The notes under the pieces were generated by a model. The model worked only from the letters and a program-made list of their open reading frames with translations, was not told the origin of the DNA and ran no database searches. The translations under genes and the position numbers were made by a program. Shown here piece after piece: positions 22,806 through 33,516 of a stretch of 64,000 nucleotides of DNA; position 1 is the first letter of the stretch, and every line of letters starts with the position of its first letter. Location: contig JAOVFP010000010.1 of NCBI GenBank assembly GCA_025738555.1, forward strand, positions 1,054,001 through 1,118,000. The letters are read 5' to 3'. The DNA comes from Cyathus striatus. Its lineage: Eukaryota; Basidiomycota; Agaricomycetes; Agaricales; Nidulariaceae.

Positions 22806-24045
22806 ATCTATGCATAGTCTCGGCTACCCATCCGTTAGCGCTCGTCCAAATCGGGATTTGCGACTGCCACCGTCTGGGAGAAAACGAGCAACTTTAGAAG
22901 GGGTATGCATTCGGTGTTCTCGGGCTTCGCAGATGCCTGTCCGCACGCGTTTTTGTGTATTAGTAATGTAATTAGTCAGCATCACGATGCGATAATCTCA
23001 ATCTGCGCTGCATTCGCGTTCGTGTTTGCTTGCATCTTCACTCCACTCCATCATCTCTCCTCAATATCCTGCCTTGTTCTACTTTTTACTTGCTTGTATC
23101 ATGCCACAGCTACCTAAATTCAGTGTTTATTTCTCTGAAGGGGTGCACTTTCATTCAGATTACAGTGAACCTGAGGCAATGACTTCCCCTGGCCTACCAC
23201 CTTCATCTCCACTGCCTATTAACCCTGTTCTGCGAGATGAACATCTTTTGGCATTAAATCCAAGCTCAGATCTGCTAGAAGAGGACCCTAATGATAAAGA
23301 TTTTGAGGTTAAGAAAGAGAGATTACCAGCAACAACTTTAGATCAAAAGATTCTTGGAACTATTGCCCATATGCAAAATATGTATTCTAGATTGTCACTG
23401 GCTGAATTTCTCATTGGCCTTTTCAAATCTGAAGATCATTCTCTAAAGGCAACAGCTGGAATGTTTTATGCTGAGGATTCACATATCAAGATGATGGAAA
23501 GCTTGTGGAATCATTATGGGGGACAGAAAGATAATGCAATGGTGGATTGGATTATGGAGAAAGCAACTGCTATATGTGCTCATGAAAGTAACAATCTCAC
23601 CTATAGAGCATCCATTGGACCACACTCACAGAAAGCTGAAATGGGTTTCATCAGTAATTCTAGCCCTTTTGTTGTGTCTAGGAGGCCATGATTCAAGATT
23701 ATTGTTGCCTGACATGTGAAATATTGCAGTTAGCAGTCGTTAAACTGAATGAGAATGAGTCTAGGATGCGAAGAGCAAGTGGAGCGCATTGGGAGTGTGT
23801 TAATTGTGGATGCACATGCAATGCGCGTGCAACGCGAATGCAGCGCAGATTGAGATTATCGCATCGTGATGCTGACTAATTACATTACTAATACACAAAA
23901 ACGCGTGCGGACAGGCATCTGCGAAGCCCGAGAACACCGAATGCATACCCCTTCTAAAGTTGCTCGTTTTCTCCCAGACAGTGGCGGTCGCAAATCCCGA
24001 TTTGGACGAGCGCTAACGGATGGGTAGCCGAGACTAATCTATGCA
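22806..24045. mobile_element. MULE-type TIR element, 1222 bp, 206-bp TIRs, 9-bp target duplication
   Basis: The arms 22815-23020 and 23831-24036 are inverted copies differing at 2 of 206 positions. Termini are TAGTCTCGG...CCGAGACTA. A perfect 9-bp direct repeat ATCTATGCA flanks it (22806-22814 and 24037-24045). It carries a plus-strand ORF that is not a transposase. The TIR sequence is unrelated to the element at 17197-18867, so it is a separate family with the same insertion chemistry. Confidence 0.88.
23101..23691 (+). CDS. Truncated ORF carried by the MULE-type element
   Basis: ATG 23101 opens a 196-residue ORF lying entirely between the two TIRs. The first part is Pro/Ser-rich and acidic (MTSPGLPPSSPLP, LLEEDPNDKDFEV). 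A helical segment TLDQKILGTIAHMQNMYSRL follows, then SLAEFLIGLFK, MVDWIMEKATAICAHESNNL and TYRASIGPHS. The last part resembles the N-terminal region of large agaricomycete repeat-encoded proteins, some of which carry DUF6589 downstream; that link is from memory and weak. It stops shortly after that module, so it looks like a captured or truncated N-terminus. The gene could be expressed from inside the element; no intron is needed. Confidence 0.5.
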   Translation: MPQLPKFSVYFSEGVHFHSDYSEPEAMTSPGLPPSSPLPINPVLRDEHLLALNPSSDLLEEDPNDKDFEVKKERLPATTLDQKILGTIAHMQNMYSRLSLAEFLIGLFKSEDHSLKATAGMFYAEDSHIKMMESLWNHYGGQKDNAMVDWIMEKATAICAHESNNLTYRASIGPHSQKAEMGFISNSSPFVVSRRP

Positions 24046-24529
24046 ATATCTACGCGCACGGATGTACTATACAAGGGCCCTGCAGATGGGGGCTGGACTT
24101 CGCCTTCCACTATTGGACGCTCACAAATCACGATCCATGTCCATATGCGCAGTAAGGAACAAGTCTCACTAAGCACCTAGTACCTATTTCCATCGAAACA
24201 TGCGCAGGTACTTAAATATTGCTATCCTTTTATATGTGTTCTTATTATCAAGCTATCAACTCGAACTAATTGCCTGCGTATACAGTCTACTACAGCAATG
24301 AGCGGACCACTCGTCTTCTAACCCACCCAAGTAGGCAGACTCACCCTTTCCCACAGAACGATCCACCTTTCCACTCAACTGCTTCCATAACTTCAAACAC
24401 ATGCACATTCTACGCACAGCTCTAATGAAAGAGTACTACACCCAACATGCCTCCATGCCGGGTACACCCATTATAGCCGAAGGGACCCTCATATCCCCTT
24501 TGAATGGTTCGTCCCTCCCCTCTTCTTTC

Positions 24530-25024
24530 TAGACATGTGAATGCCCAACCCCCTCCTCCAACTCACGCACTCAAAGCTGTCCACCTGAACCTGGTATATT
24601 TGCACATAATCGAGCCTAGCATAGAGCAAGAGAACGACGCGAAGATTACTCATAAGAACCTGTCGAATGATTTTATAAAGGACATTTGGGCGCCGAAGGT
24701 CTCGACCAGTGCGAGTGCAGGGGAGTATACGAGAGAAAGAGCGATGTATATTGCTTATAGACGGCGGTTCATTGCTTGTGTGTGTTTTCTCTTTCTTCTG
24801 TCTCTTTATTTATGGATATTCGTCCTTCCTTCCTTTATTTCGCTGTTTCGTTCCGTTGGAGAGTAGATGTAACCGACAATCGAAATATAGCCGGACTTTC
24901 CGAAACGAGTAAAAGAGAACTTACCACTGAATAAGTACTACTGGACGACACTTTATGTTCCTACGGAGGGGCGGAACCTGAGGTTGGGTATGTTGATTAT
25001 CCATTTTATAAAGCTGGAGTATAA
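24530..25024 (+). pseudogene. Old Yellow Enzyme (NADPH dehydrogenase) pseudogene fragment
   Basis: Reads LNLVYLHIIEPSI, then LSNDFIKDIWAPK and GEYTRERA. After a gap and a frameshift it reads LYVPTEG and EVGYVDYPFYKAGV with a stop near 25024. These match the C-terminal third of fungal OYE-family flavoenzymes, which reduce activated C=C bonds with NADPH (A-Y-L-H-V-V-E-P; N-D-F-I-R-x-I-W; T-F-Y-V-P-T-E-G; V-G-Y-x-D-Y-P). The section with the FMN phosphate-binding residues (x-G-R-x-F-I-S-N-P) is missing and the frame changes. It lies tail-to-tail with the KNH-like gene. Confidence 0.75.
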
Positions 25025-25230
25025 AAACACGCATAAACTGAAATATTATTGGGAATCATATCGGTAACATAAATTTGATTATGAAGCACGTCACTTCTGT
25101 ACTCAAACCAGATTATGTGCCGAATGCATGACCTAAATCAGCAATGTATGCTATGATAGTCCGTATTTACAGTTCGTACACATATCATCCCTTGTCAAAT
25201 CGATGCGCTTCAACCATGCTACGAATAAAC

Positions 25231-25711
25231 CTAAGCTACAATCTTGAAGAAAGGGCTGACGTCTCCGGAGTCTCCGAAGACTTGATAATATGTTAACTTC
25301 ACAAAAGTAGCGGATATATATATACGGCTTACGAATGATCTGATAACTTCCAGGTGTGACTTCGGGCACAGTAAAGTTTACACTGCCGGATCTGAGGTCG
25401 AAACCTTGCGCGAGTACCAGGTTAGCCGTTCTGAGGTAGACTTCAGCGTAGTTGGAGATGTTCTTGGGGGCATCAGAGGTGTCCCTAATAATAATTGTAA
25501 GTAGACGATCTTCAAATTAGGTGAAGAGTTGATTATACCAAGTGACACTTTCAACATTTCCAATGGTCCAAACTGTGGACGCAGTAGGTGTAAGAATCTT
25601 CGGGTCAAAGATGTCTAAAGCACTCCTAGAGGCAAAGTCGACTGGAGAAGCGTTGACAGCAGTGCTGAAAACTGAGAGAAGGACAGTTGCGAGAGAAAGT
25701 TTGAAGTTCAT
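25231..25711 (-). CDS. Small secreted Kre9/KNH1-like (Ser-Thr-rich GPI-family domain) protein
   Basis: Three exons (25711-25539, 25484-25333, 25280-25231) with GT-AG introns give 124 residues. The start is ATG 25711: MNFKLSLATVLLSVFSTAVN is a clear signal peptide, followed by a mature chain with PKILTPTASTVWTIG and VESVTW. Exon 2 reads DTSDAPKNISNYAEVYLRT, FDLRSGSVNFTVPEV and TPGSYQII. Exon 3 reads LFGDSGDVSPFFKIVA and TAG. This is the Kre9/KNH1 Ig-like cell-wall domain, abundant as short secreted proteins in Agaricomycetes; yeast homologues act in beta-1,6-glucan assembly. There is no C-terminal GPI signal, so it is probably secreted free. All phases agree, so it looks functional. A paralogous fragment lies at 14858-15045. 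Confidence 0.8.
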
Positions 25712-25849
25712 CGTCGTAAGCTTGTAATGCGATATACAATATGAAGCGTTAGAAAGTGAACGATGAATCGTATGGAGGACATACCGAGTATTTGTATTGC
25801 TAGAGGTTGATGGGTTCCGTGCTCGTCGTGAAGTCATTCGCTAGGTATT

Positions 25850-27050
25850 GTATTGGATCGTTCGATCACCGCCGACATCGGGAAAGGTATACAGAAGTCG
25901 TCATAAGAGCTGACAGACCATTTGGCATGTGGATGGTAGTGTCGATGACTAAGTAGCCATCTATTACTGCTGTACCAGAAAGTTCTTCGGCAGAAGATCC
26001 GTTACAGCCATGTTGAAAGCGAGACGTTTGTTTGAACACTGCTATGTATCATAAAGATAGTATTTGGAATCCCCCAGGACAACCCATAGGAGAACTGTAG
26101 AACACCCGTTGCCCGTGCGCCGACGTAGGAGCGAAGATTTCTGATGCAAGAGCAGACCCTGTACGTTGCTGAACGCGCATATATGAGACGAAGAACGTAT
26201 AGTGAAATAGTGAAATGTGTAGGGAGTACGAATCGGATCAAGGTGATGAATTCGAAACGAGCGGACCATTAAGAGACTGAAATATTGATTCCTGAAATAG
26301 ACAGGTATTGCTGCGGCGACTAAGTTAGTTGCCGAACCAGATAGAGTATTTAGTAAATGACATATCCTTAGCGACAATGTCGAGCTAGACCACATACCTC
26401 GTTATGTTCAGAGAGCAACCTCTTTCATCAGGGCTGACTAAATGAGTGTGTAATGTGGTTTACAGGGCTGAAACGTTTGGAAGTCAACTCTATACGTCCA
26501 AGCACAAGTGGCTCACCTTTAAAACTTAAAACTTGAAGGTACAAGATTCATTTTTATACCATTACATTAGTAAACATGAGATACTTTCATATGCAGAGAT
26601 TTGTCCGAGGAAGAGCCTGGGGAAGGACGAACTTACATTCTTTGGTAAATAAACACCTTCGGGCCAAATAAACTGACTGACTCACGCGTCATCCATCCTT
26701 CAGCGTTACCACGACACACCTCTTCCCGATTCGCTCGTCTTCCTTATAAACGGCCAGATGTAAAAAAGTAACCCTTAAATCTCGTCCGAATCGATATGGA
26801 CCCTCCCCCGCCTACCATGAGTCACAGGACTGACCAGGTTCCAGGTATAACCAGGATCTAGATCGGCAGCAGTAGCTGCAGTAGTAGTGCTCGCATGTTA
26901 TGTACTCTCCTATGCTGGTCATTGTCAAACGCAGGGGAGGAATTGATCTAGAACCCGCTTGTAGTATGTACGACGATGTAACTGCTTGTGTATTGATTCT
27001 GCAACGTTGAGCTCATATGATGTGAACTGACTTCGATTGTTCACCGTAGC
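25850..27050. other. Intergenic, no confident gene (includes a Harbinger exon at its right edge)
   Basis: Short minus-strand ORFs at about 26000-26395 have hydrophobic stretches but no family that I can name. From 27050 leftwards on the minus strand, the codons read ATVNNRSQFTSYELN, which fits the continuation of the Harbinger transposase interrupted by the gypsy element. Confidence 0.4.
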
Positions 27051-27063
27051 CTGAATATTCAAC

Positions 27064-27436
27064 TGTTAGGATTTCGTCACTTATCTAATCTTTTATCTAA
27101 TCATATCTTATCTATGTCATGTGATAGTCACATGACCTACAATGAGGATACCATGCGTATCAATATACGTTACTCATCATGACTGTGAGCACAGTTGCAC
27201 AGTTCGGCCATACGTATTACATGAGTTCTTAATGTAGAAGCACAGTAACATGCGTTGTAGTGTAGGCTAATGTACATGCGATTACTTCATGGTTCCTTTC
27301 TATAAATATGGTCTCTCTAGTTAGTAGTTCGACATTCTTGTGCTAGTTTATTCCAGATTAGCAATAAGACTTACTTCTCTCTCACGTTCGAGTGTTTAAG
27401 TTCGGCTTCGAGTATTTTGCTCGTCTGTCGCTAACA
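27064..27436 (+). repeat. 5' LTR of the gypsy element
   Basis: 373 bp, TGTTAGGATTTCG...CGCTAACA. It contains a TATA box (TATAAATA, 27301-27308) about 130 bp before its end. It differs from the 3' LTR only at 27309 (T here, C at 33762), within CG/TG. Confidence 0.95.
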
Positions 27437-27894
27437 AAAGCACAAGAATCTCCTCATTCCTCGACCCCGAACTTCTCTTCTCTCGCCGAACCCCGGCAAA
27501 ACTTCTTTCTATAAACTCGTCCCCCGTCTTGGACCTCTTGGACCAGACGTACACTCCGTTCGATAGACTTGATCGTTGTACTTGGAAGTACGAGAGGACT
27601 GGTGTAACGTTGAGCCCGACACTGTCCGAATTACCGATCATCTTAGGCCCTCTGCCTTAAGTTTGGCACGGCGCCAGTGACTGGGGAGGCTACCACGTGT
27701 TGCCCCAGCTGGTTCTATCTGCAAGAAAGTGTGCGTGAAACTTAGGACGTCTCGCTAGTTTCCGAGCATCCTCAAAAGCTTCTGTTACTCGATCTACCAC
27801 GGTGGCACCAATTACTCGTTCTCAAACCCTTCGATCTCTCCGATCCCGTTCCTATCACATCCCTTCTTCATCCGTACCCATCTACATCCTTTGA

Positions 27895-28242
27895 TCTCGC
27901 CCTACACCCTATTCCCGTCCTCAAACTCCGAGAACCGTGTCGGTGGACTCCGACGACTCGGACTTTGATCCCAACACCTATCTTTCCCTTCACCAAATTC
28001 CAAACTATATCGCACCACCCCGTCTCACTACTCCTCCCGAACACCCAATTCTCCGAACCCTTACCATTATCACCGAACCCGGACACGACGACGTACTTAG
28101 ATTTAGTACTCCTACTCGATATATTTCCCCATTCGAACACGATTTCTATTCTCCTTTAGGATACGAAACCCTTCTAAACACCGTTTATAACGACGGAAGA
28201 GAACTTCCTACACCCACGTACCCCGAAGACCCAGATCTATAA
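27895..28242 (+). CDS. Leader ORF upstream of gag in the gypsy element
   Basis: An open frame from 27895 to TAA at 28240-28242, rich in Pro, Asp and Tyr (SVDSDDSDFDPNTYLSLHQI, PTPTYPEDPDL). It contains no ATG; GTG at 27937 is only a formal start. In the same frame, further upstream, an ORF opening near 27799 ends in TGA at 27892-27894, so the two were probably one frame. Its stop overlaps the gag start as TAATG, an arrangement suited to termination-reinitiation. It could be the true N-terminal part of Gag or a regulatory leader. No known domain. Confidence 0.5.
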   Translation, partial: SRPTPYSRPQTPRTVSVDSDDSDFDPNTYLSLHQIPNYIAPPRLTTPPEHPILRTLTIITEPGHDDVLRFSTPTRYISPFEHDFYSPLGYETLLNTVYNDGRELPTPTYPEDPDL

Positions 28243-29489
28243 TGATCTCCGGTGAAATTATTCTCGGCTTCATCACAGCCATAGTGATGGTCTTTATGAA
28301 AGACGAAATCATAACAAGATGGACCAACATGACTCCTGCCAATAAGCAGTTAGTCACAGAAAGTGTTTCCGCAATGACTCAAGGAGTTATTAAAGAAATT
28401 AGAGACGGAATTAAGGAAGATCGACCGGAACCCAAGGAAAAGGTCGAGATTCCAGAAGATTATGAAGGAGATCCCCATACGGTTAACAATTGGATTAGAC
28501 GTATGATGCTATACTTTCAGGAAAAGAATATTACGAATGACTGGAAGAAAATCATGATCGCTTTACCAAAAGTAAAGAAAGGAAAAGACAACCGAGCCCA
28601 ACGATGGGCAGACACGTTTTTAGGAGATTTGATCTTGTTTAACGAAGAACGAGCTCAATGGAAATTACTACACGACGGAAAGGAACCCACCTTACAAGAC
28701 ACACAAAAGGTTAACATCGCAGCAACAGACACATCCCCAGCCATCGTCCATGATGCATTCAAAACGAGTTGCCCATTCGCCGATTGGAACACGTTCGTCG
28801 AAAGACTTCAATTTTTCTTTATCTCCACGGAAACTCAGAACAATGCGATCGAACAAATCAACAAGGTGATACAAGGTAATCGACCTGTTGAAGATTATAC
28901 GATCGACTTCATGCAATGGATGAACTTAACCGGATTCGATAACATGGCCCTTGTAGACAAATACCGACGCAGGATGCATCCTCTTTTGGCTAGAAGACTT
29001 ATGGAAGTCGGTGGACTTAAAGTCACCGATAAACTCATTGATTGGGTGGATAAAGCTGCAGAATATGAAAGAAACCGTCGAGAAGCCAATTTCGGACGCA
29101 CTCAGCAGAATTTTGGAAGACCACAAAATCAAAATCAGAATTCTGGACATCCACAAAATAATTCGAACCCTGGAACCCCATCGACACAAAACATGCAAAA
29201 GACACCTGATCGCTCCAATCTTACGGTATCACAAGGTGGTAATCGTATGGACCTCGATCAATTAAAGAAGGAAGGTCGTTGTTTTTATTGCAAGGAGAAA
29301 GGACATATGTCCAACACATGCCCAAAGAAACCACGTGGACCTTATGTACAACATAATGTAAATATGGACAATTCTATACCTGTAGCTTCCACTAGCGGAA
29401 TAGTAGAATTACCGGATGTAACTAAATTATCAGAAGAGCAACGTGCTCTCCTCATTGCTCAATTGGGTTTTCCCCAAGGCCAGCAGTGA
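28242..29489 (+). CDS. gag: Gag polyprotein of the gypsy element
   Basis: 415 residues. It begins with a hydrophobic helix (ISGEIILGFITAIVMVFM), which is unusual for Gag. A retrotransposon Gag capsid-like region follows, with WIRRMMLYFQE (about 85), KIMIALPKVKKG (about 105), WADTFLGDL, FQLFF-type helices and VEDYTIDFMQWM (about 215). A Gln/Asn-rich linker precedes the zinc knuckle CFYCKEKGHMSNTC (residues 347-360, C-x2-C-x4-H-x4-C), which binds element RNA in the particle. The ATG overlaps the leader ORF stop. Its TGA (29487-29489) overlaps the pol frame, which is -1 relative to gag and open from 29426, so pol is probably made by -1 frameshifting or reinitiation. Confidence 0.9.
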   Translation: MISGEIILGFITAIVMVFMKDEIITRWTNMTPANKQLVTESVSAMTQGVIKEIRDGIKEDRPEPKEKVEIPEDYEGDPHTVNNWIRRMMLYFQEKNITNDWKKIMIALPKVKKGKDNRAQRWADTFLGDLILFNEERAQWKLLHDGKEPTLQDTQKVNIAATDTSPAIVHDAFKTSCPFADWNTFVERLQFFFISTETQNNAIEQINKVIQGNRPVEDYTIDFMQWMNLTGFDNMALVDKYRRRMHPLLARRLMEVGGLKVTDKLIDWVDKAAEYERNRREANFGRTQQNFGRPQNQNQNSGHPQNNSNPGTPSTQNMQKTPDRSNLTVSQGGNRMDLDQLKKEGRCFYCKEKGHMSNTCPKKPRGPYVQHNVNMDNSIPVASTSGIVELPDVTKLSEEQRALLIAQLGFPQGQQ

Positions 29490-32400
29490 GCGCAAACTCG
29501 CCGGCCTCTTTTTATATACCTTCTAATGTAACTGTACCTACGGTAGATCTGGAATCGAAATACATATCATTACAAAAAGAAAGAACTAAACGCGCCTTCC
29601 CTAATCAGGAAGTAAAACCTGGAAACGTGTATTGGGTCGCACGGAGATTAAAAGACCAAACATCGGAACTTGCCTTGGCTACATTAAGCATATGGACACA
29701 TCCCAAACGAAGACCTGAAGTAATTCAGAAAACGATTAAGGAACTAAACGATCTCTCAGATCAAGAAGTAATCCTGGCGTTAGAAGAATTAAAAAGACCC
29801 AAAAGATTTATCAGAGGAACAAATGGAAATCAAATGGATCTTGATTTAATGGTTACTACATTAGATACTCAACGAACATACGGATTAAAAGCGTTACTTG
29901 ATAGTGGAAGTACTGGAACTTGTATTAATCGAAGATTTGTAGAGGAACATCAACTCACAACAAAGAAATATTCCCGGCCATCTCCGGTTTACAATGCAGA
30001 CGGAACTCTTAATAGTGATGGTTCAATTACCGATTACGTTGAACTGAGAGTAAGACATGGAAAACATGTAGAAATATTACAACTAGCTGTAATAAATCTA
30101 GGAAAAGCATCTATGTTTATTGGACACGATTGGCTTCGAACTCACAATCCAGAAATAAATTGGAAAGAAGGAACAATCAAATTCACACGATGTCCAATAG
30201 AATGTACTCCATTAATAAATACGATGAATCCAGAAGAAGATGAATCTGATCTAGATGAACAGATAAATCTTGAATCAGACGATCATATTATAGCAGTCAA
30301 TATAATCGAACAGATCGAACTAAGAGCTTTTCAAACTACAGCTTCGAAAATTGCTGAAGCACAAAATCAGCAAAGACCAAAGAAGCATTGGAAAGAAACT
30401 GTTCCTATGTACTATCATGAATTCGAAAGAGTATTTGCAAAGGAATCATTTGATAAACTTCCTCCCCGTCGACCATGGGATCATGCAATCGAATTATTAC
30501 CAGGAGCCACATCATTTGATTGTAAAATCTATCCATTAAGTTTAGACGAACAGAAACAATTGGATGAATTCCTCGATGAAAATCTAAATTCAGGACGCAT
30601 CAGACCTTCGAAATCACCTTGGGCATCACCGTTCTTTTTTATTAAAAAGAAAGACGGATCTTTACGACCAATTCAAGATTATCGAAAATTAAATGAATTA
30701 ACGATTAAAAACAGATATCCATTACCGTTAATTCAAGAATTAGTAGATAAATTGAAAAAGGCACGATACTTTACCAAGTTAGATATTAGATGGGGATACA
30801 ATAATGTTCGGATCAAAGAAGGAGACGAACAGTATGCTGCATTTAGAACTAACAGAGGATTATTCGAACCTTTAGTTATGTTCTTTGGACTTACGAATTC
30901 CCCTGCAACTTTCCAGACTATGATGAATGATATTTTTAGAACGGAAATTAATGAAGGAACTGTAATCGTATATATGGATGACATTTTGATATTCACGGAA
31001 ACATTAGAAGAACACAGAAAAATGGTTAAAAGAGTTGTTAGGAAACTAGAACAACACGAACTATATCTTAAACCTGAAAAGTGTTTTTTCGAGAAAGCGG
31101 AAGTTGAATATCTAGGCCTTATCATTTCAAAGAATTCAGTACGAATGGATTCTGAAAAAGTAAAAGTGATAGTCAACTGGCCTGTTCCAAATAATAAACG
31201 CGAACTTCAACAATTTCTAGGATTCATCAATTTTTACAGAAGATTCATTCAAGGATTCGCAAAAATAGCGAAACCACTTCATGAATTAACTGGAAAAAAT
31301 GAATGGAAATGGGAATTAAGTCAAGCTTTAGCATTTTCCAAACTAAAAGATCAAATCATATCGGCACCTATTTTAGCAATGCCAAATGATGATGGAAAAT
31401 ATCGTGTAGAAGCAGATTCCTCAGATTTTGCAAATGGAGCCATTTTATCTCAGGAACAAATTGACAGAAAATGGAGACCAATTGCCTTTTTATCACATGC
31501 TTTAAGCCCAACTGAACGAAATTATGAAATCTACGATAAGGAAATGCTCGCAATAATGAGAGCGTTAGACACGTGGAGACAATACCTTTTGGGAGCTAAA
31601 CAAGTATTCGAAATTTGGACAGATCACAAAAATCTCCAATACTTCAAAAAACCCCAAAAACTAAATCGACGGCAAGCAAGATGGTATACAGAATTATCAG
31701 AATTCCATTATACGTTACATCATAAACCGGGAAGTCAAATGACAAAAGCAGACCTTTTATCTCGAAGAGCTGGACATGAACAAGGCGAACATGATAATGA
31801 AGACATTACACTTCTTAAACCAGAACACTTCAGACAAACATATGAAGTTCATGGTGAAGACGAAGATATCATGGAACAAGTTCGAAAATCCAGAAAAAAT
31901 CGAGATAAGGAAGTAATTAAAATGCTTAACCTAAAAACGAAAGACTGGGAAGAATCATCTGAAGGTATTATTACATGGAAAAATCGAATTTACATTCCTA
32001 AAAATGCAAAGCTCAGAGAACGTATAATTAGACTATGTCACGATTCTGCTGTATCTGGACACCATGGAGAATACAAAACAATGGAATTAATCACGAGAGA
32101 TTATTGGTGGCCTAGAATAATGGCAGATATAAAGAAATACGTTTCCGGATGCGAAGCATGTCAGAGAACAAACATACATAGATCGAAACCAATAGGATTA
32201 TTAAATCCTAATAGTATTCCAGAAGGACCTTGGCATACTATATCCATCGACTTTGTAGGACCACTCCCATATTCTCGAGGATTTGATTTTTTAATGGTAG
32301 TTGTTGATCGATTCACAAAGATGGCAGCCTTTATTCCATGTAACAAAGAAATCGATAGCCCAGGAGTAGCCGAATTATATTTAGAGAAAGTATTCAAAAA

Positions 32401-33301
32401 CTTCGGAATGCCACAACGAATTATTAGTGATCGAGGATCGCAATTTGCATCTCATTTCACAAAAGAATTCACAAAGCGATTAGGAGTTAAAATGAATTTA
32501 TCAACTGCATACTGACCACAGACAAACGGACAAGTAGAACGTGTAAATCAAGAGATAGAACAATATCTCCGAATTTACGTAAACTATGATCAAGATGATT
32601 GGGCGGATAGAATAGCAGTAACAGAATTTAATTACAACGATACTGTACATCGAGCAACAGGATATACACCGTTCTATTTAATGTATGGACATCATCCCTA
32701 TGGAGGAATCAGACCAAACGGAACATCATGAACTATTGGAGTAGATGAATTCATTTCTACAATCACCAAAGCTAGAGAAAATGCAAGGGCAGCACTTACA
32801 TTATCCAATGAAGCGATGAAACGGGGATATGACAGAAATAGAAAGGAATCGCCCGAATACAAACCCGGAGATCTAGTTTACGTAGAAGGGATTAATATTA
32901 AATCCGACAGACCGGTTGCAAAGTTAGATGACAAATGATACGGTCCCTTTAAAGTAATAAAGAAAATAGGATTAGCCTCATATGAAATCCAATTACCGAA
33001 GACTTGGAACCGAAAACACCCCGTATATAACACACAACTACTTACGAAACATATTCCGGCACAATACAAATCACAACAGAAACCGAAACCCCCACCTGCT
33101 GTTGTGATAGATGATCAGGAACAGTATGAAGTAGAAGCAATACTTGCGTGGAAAATAAATCGGAAGAAGGTTCTCTATAAAATTAAATGGAAAGGTTACT
33201 CCTACGATCATTGTACATGGGAACCAATTACGTCATTAACCGGATCAAAAAGTCTTTTAAATAAATTCCATCGGGAAAATCCGGAATGTCCTAACGTATA
33301 A
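29426..33301 (+). pseudogene. pol: Pol polyprotein: protease, RT, RNase H, integrase, chromodomain; three in-frame TGA
   Basis: The frame runs from 29426; residues are numbered from GTG 29486. Protease LLDSGSTGTC has its catalytic Asp at 139. RT holds the YMDD box (496-499). RNase H has VEADSSDFANGAIL (Asp 644). Integrase has an HHCC zinc region (CHDSAVSGHHG...CEACQ), Asp 922 (SIDFVGPLP), Asp 982 (ISDRGSQF) and Glu 1018 (GQVERVNQ), an exact D-x35-E spacing. A chromodomain starts at about 1214 (YEVEAILAWKI, YKIKWKGY, TWEP). TGA codons at 32513-32515 (1010), 32729-32731 (1082) and 32936-32938 (1151) interrupt an otherwise continuous frame to TAA 33301. The first falls before the catalytic Glu, so a terminated product lacks integrase activity and the chromodomain. 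Confidence 0.9.
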
Positions 33302-33337
33302 ATACAACGAAGCTATTCAAAGTAATAATTATTCAAA

Positions 33338-33490
33338 ATGCTCTCAAACAACATCACTCTTTTGATTTACATAATCGTAATCTTTATCCTTTGCATGGCC
33401 GTATTCATACTTGGTCATTACATTCCTCGTATTATCCTTCGTATTCAAGAACGACAATCCCTACCGGAAGAATCAATTGAAATGTCGTGA
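33338..33490 (+). CDS. Small single-pass membrane ORF between pol and the 3' LTR
   Basis: ATG 33338 opens 50 codons ending in TGA 33488-33490. After a short N-terminus (MLSNNIT) comes an uninterrupted hydrophobic stretch of about 19 residues (LLIYIIVIFILCMAVFILG), then a basic turn (HYIPRIILRIQERQ) and an acidic tail (LPEESIEM). It starts 36 bp after the pol stop and ends 26 bp before the LTR, so it occupies almost all the space there. It has no decay despite three stops upstream. It is far too short for a retroviral envelope. Function unknown; it could be a chance ORF, but the composition is markedly membrane-like. Confidence 0.5.
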   Translation: MLSNNITLLIYIIVIFILCMAVFILGHYIPRIILRIQERQSLPEESIEMS

Positions 33491-33503
33491 GGACACGACT
33501 CTT

Positions 33504-33513
33504 AAAGGAGGGG
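33504..33513 (+). promoter_or_regulatory. Polypurine tract
   Basis: AAAGGAGGGG lies 3 bp before the 3' LTR start, in the position of the plus-strand DNA primer of LTR retrotransposons. Confidence 0.8.
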
Positions 33514-33516
33514 TAA

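Noticed and set aside
30733..31176. Long antisense ORF in pol
   Set aside because: It is a shadow of the reverse transcriptase frame, caused by the A-rich codon bias of the element.
32513..32938. Nuclear recoding of TGA as tryptophan in the gypsy element
   Set aside because: The same pol frame uses TGG for tryptophan many times, host genes here use TGA as a stop, and CGA-to-TGA by CpG decay explains the positions and agrees with the LTR difference.
33338..33490. Envelope gene of an endogenous retrovirus
   Set aside because: Fifty codons, no signal peptide, no cysteine-rich ectodomain and no cleavage site; only a single hydrophobic helix.
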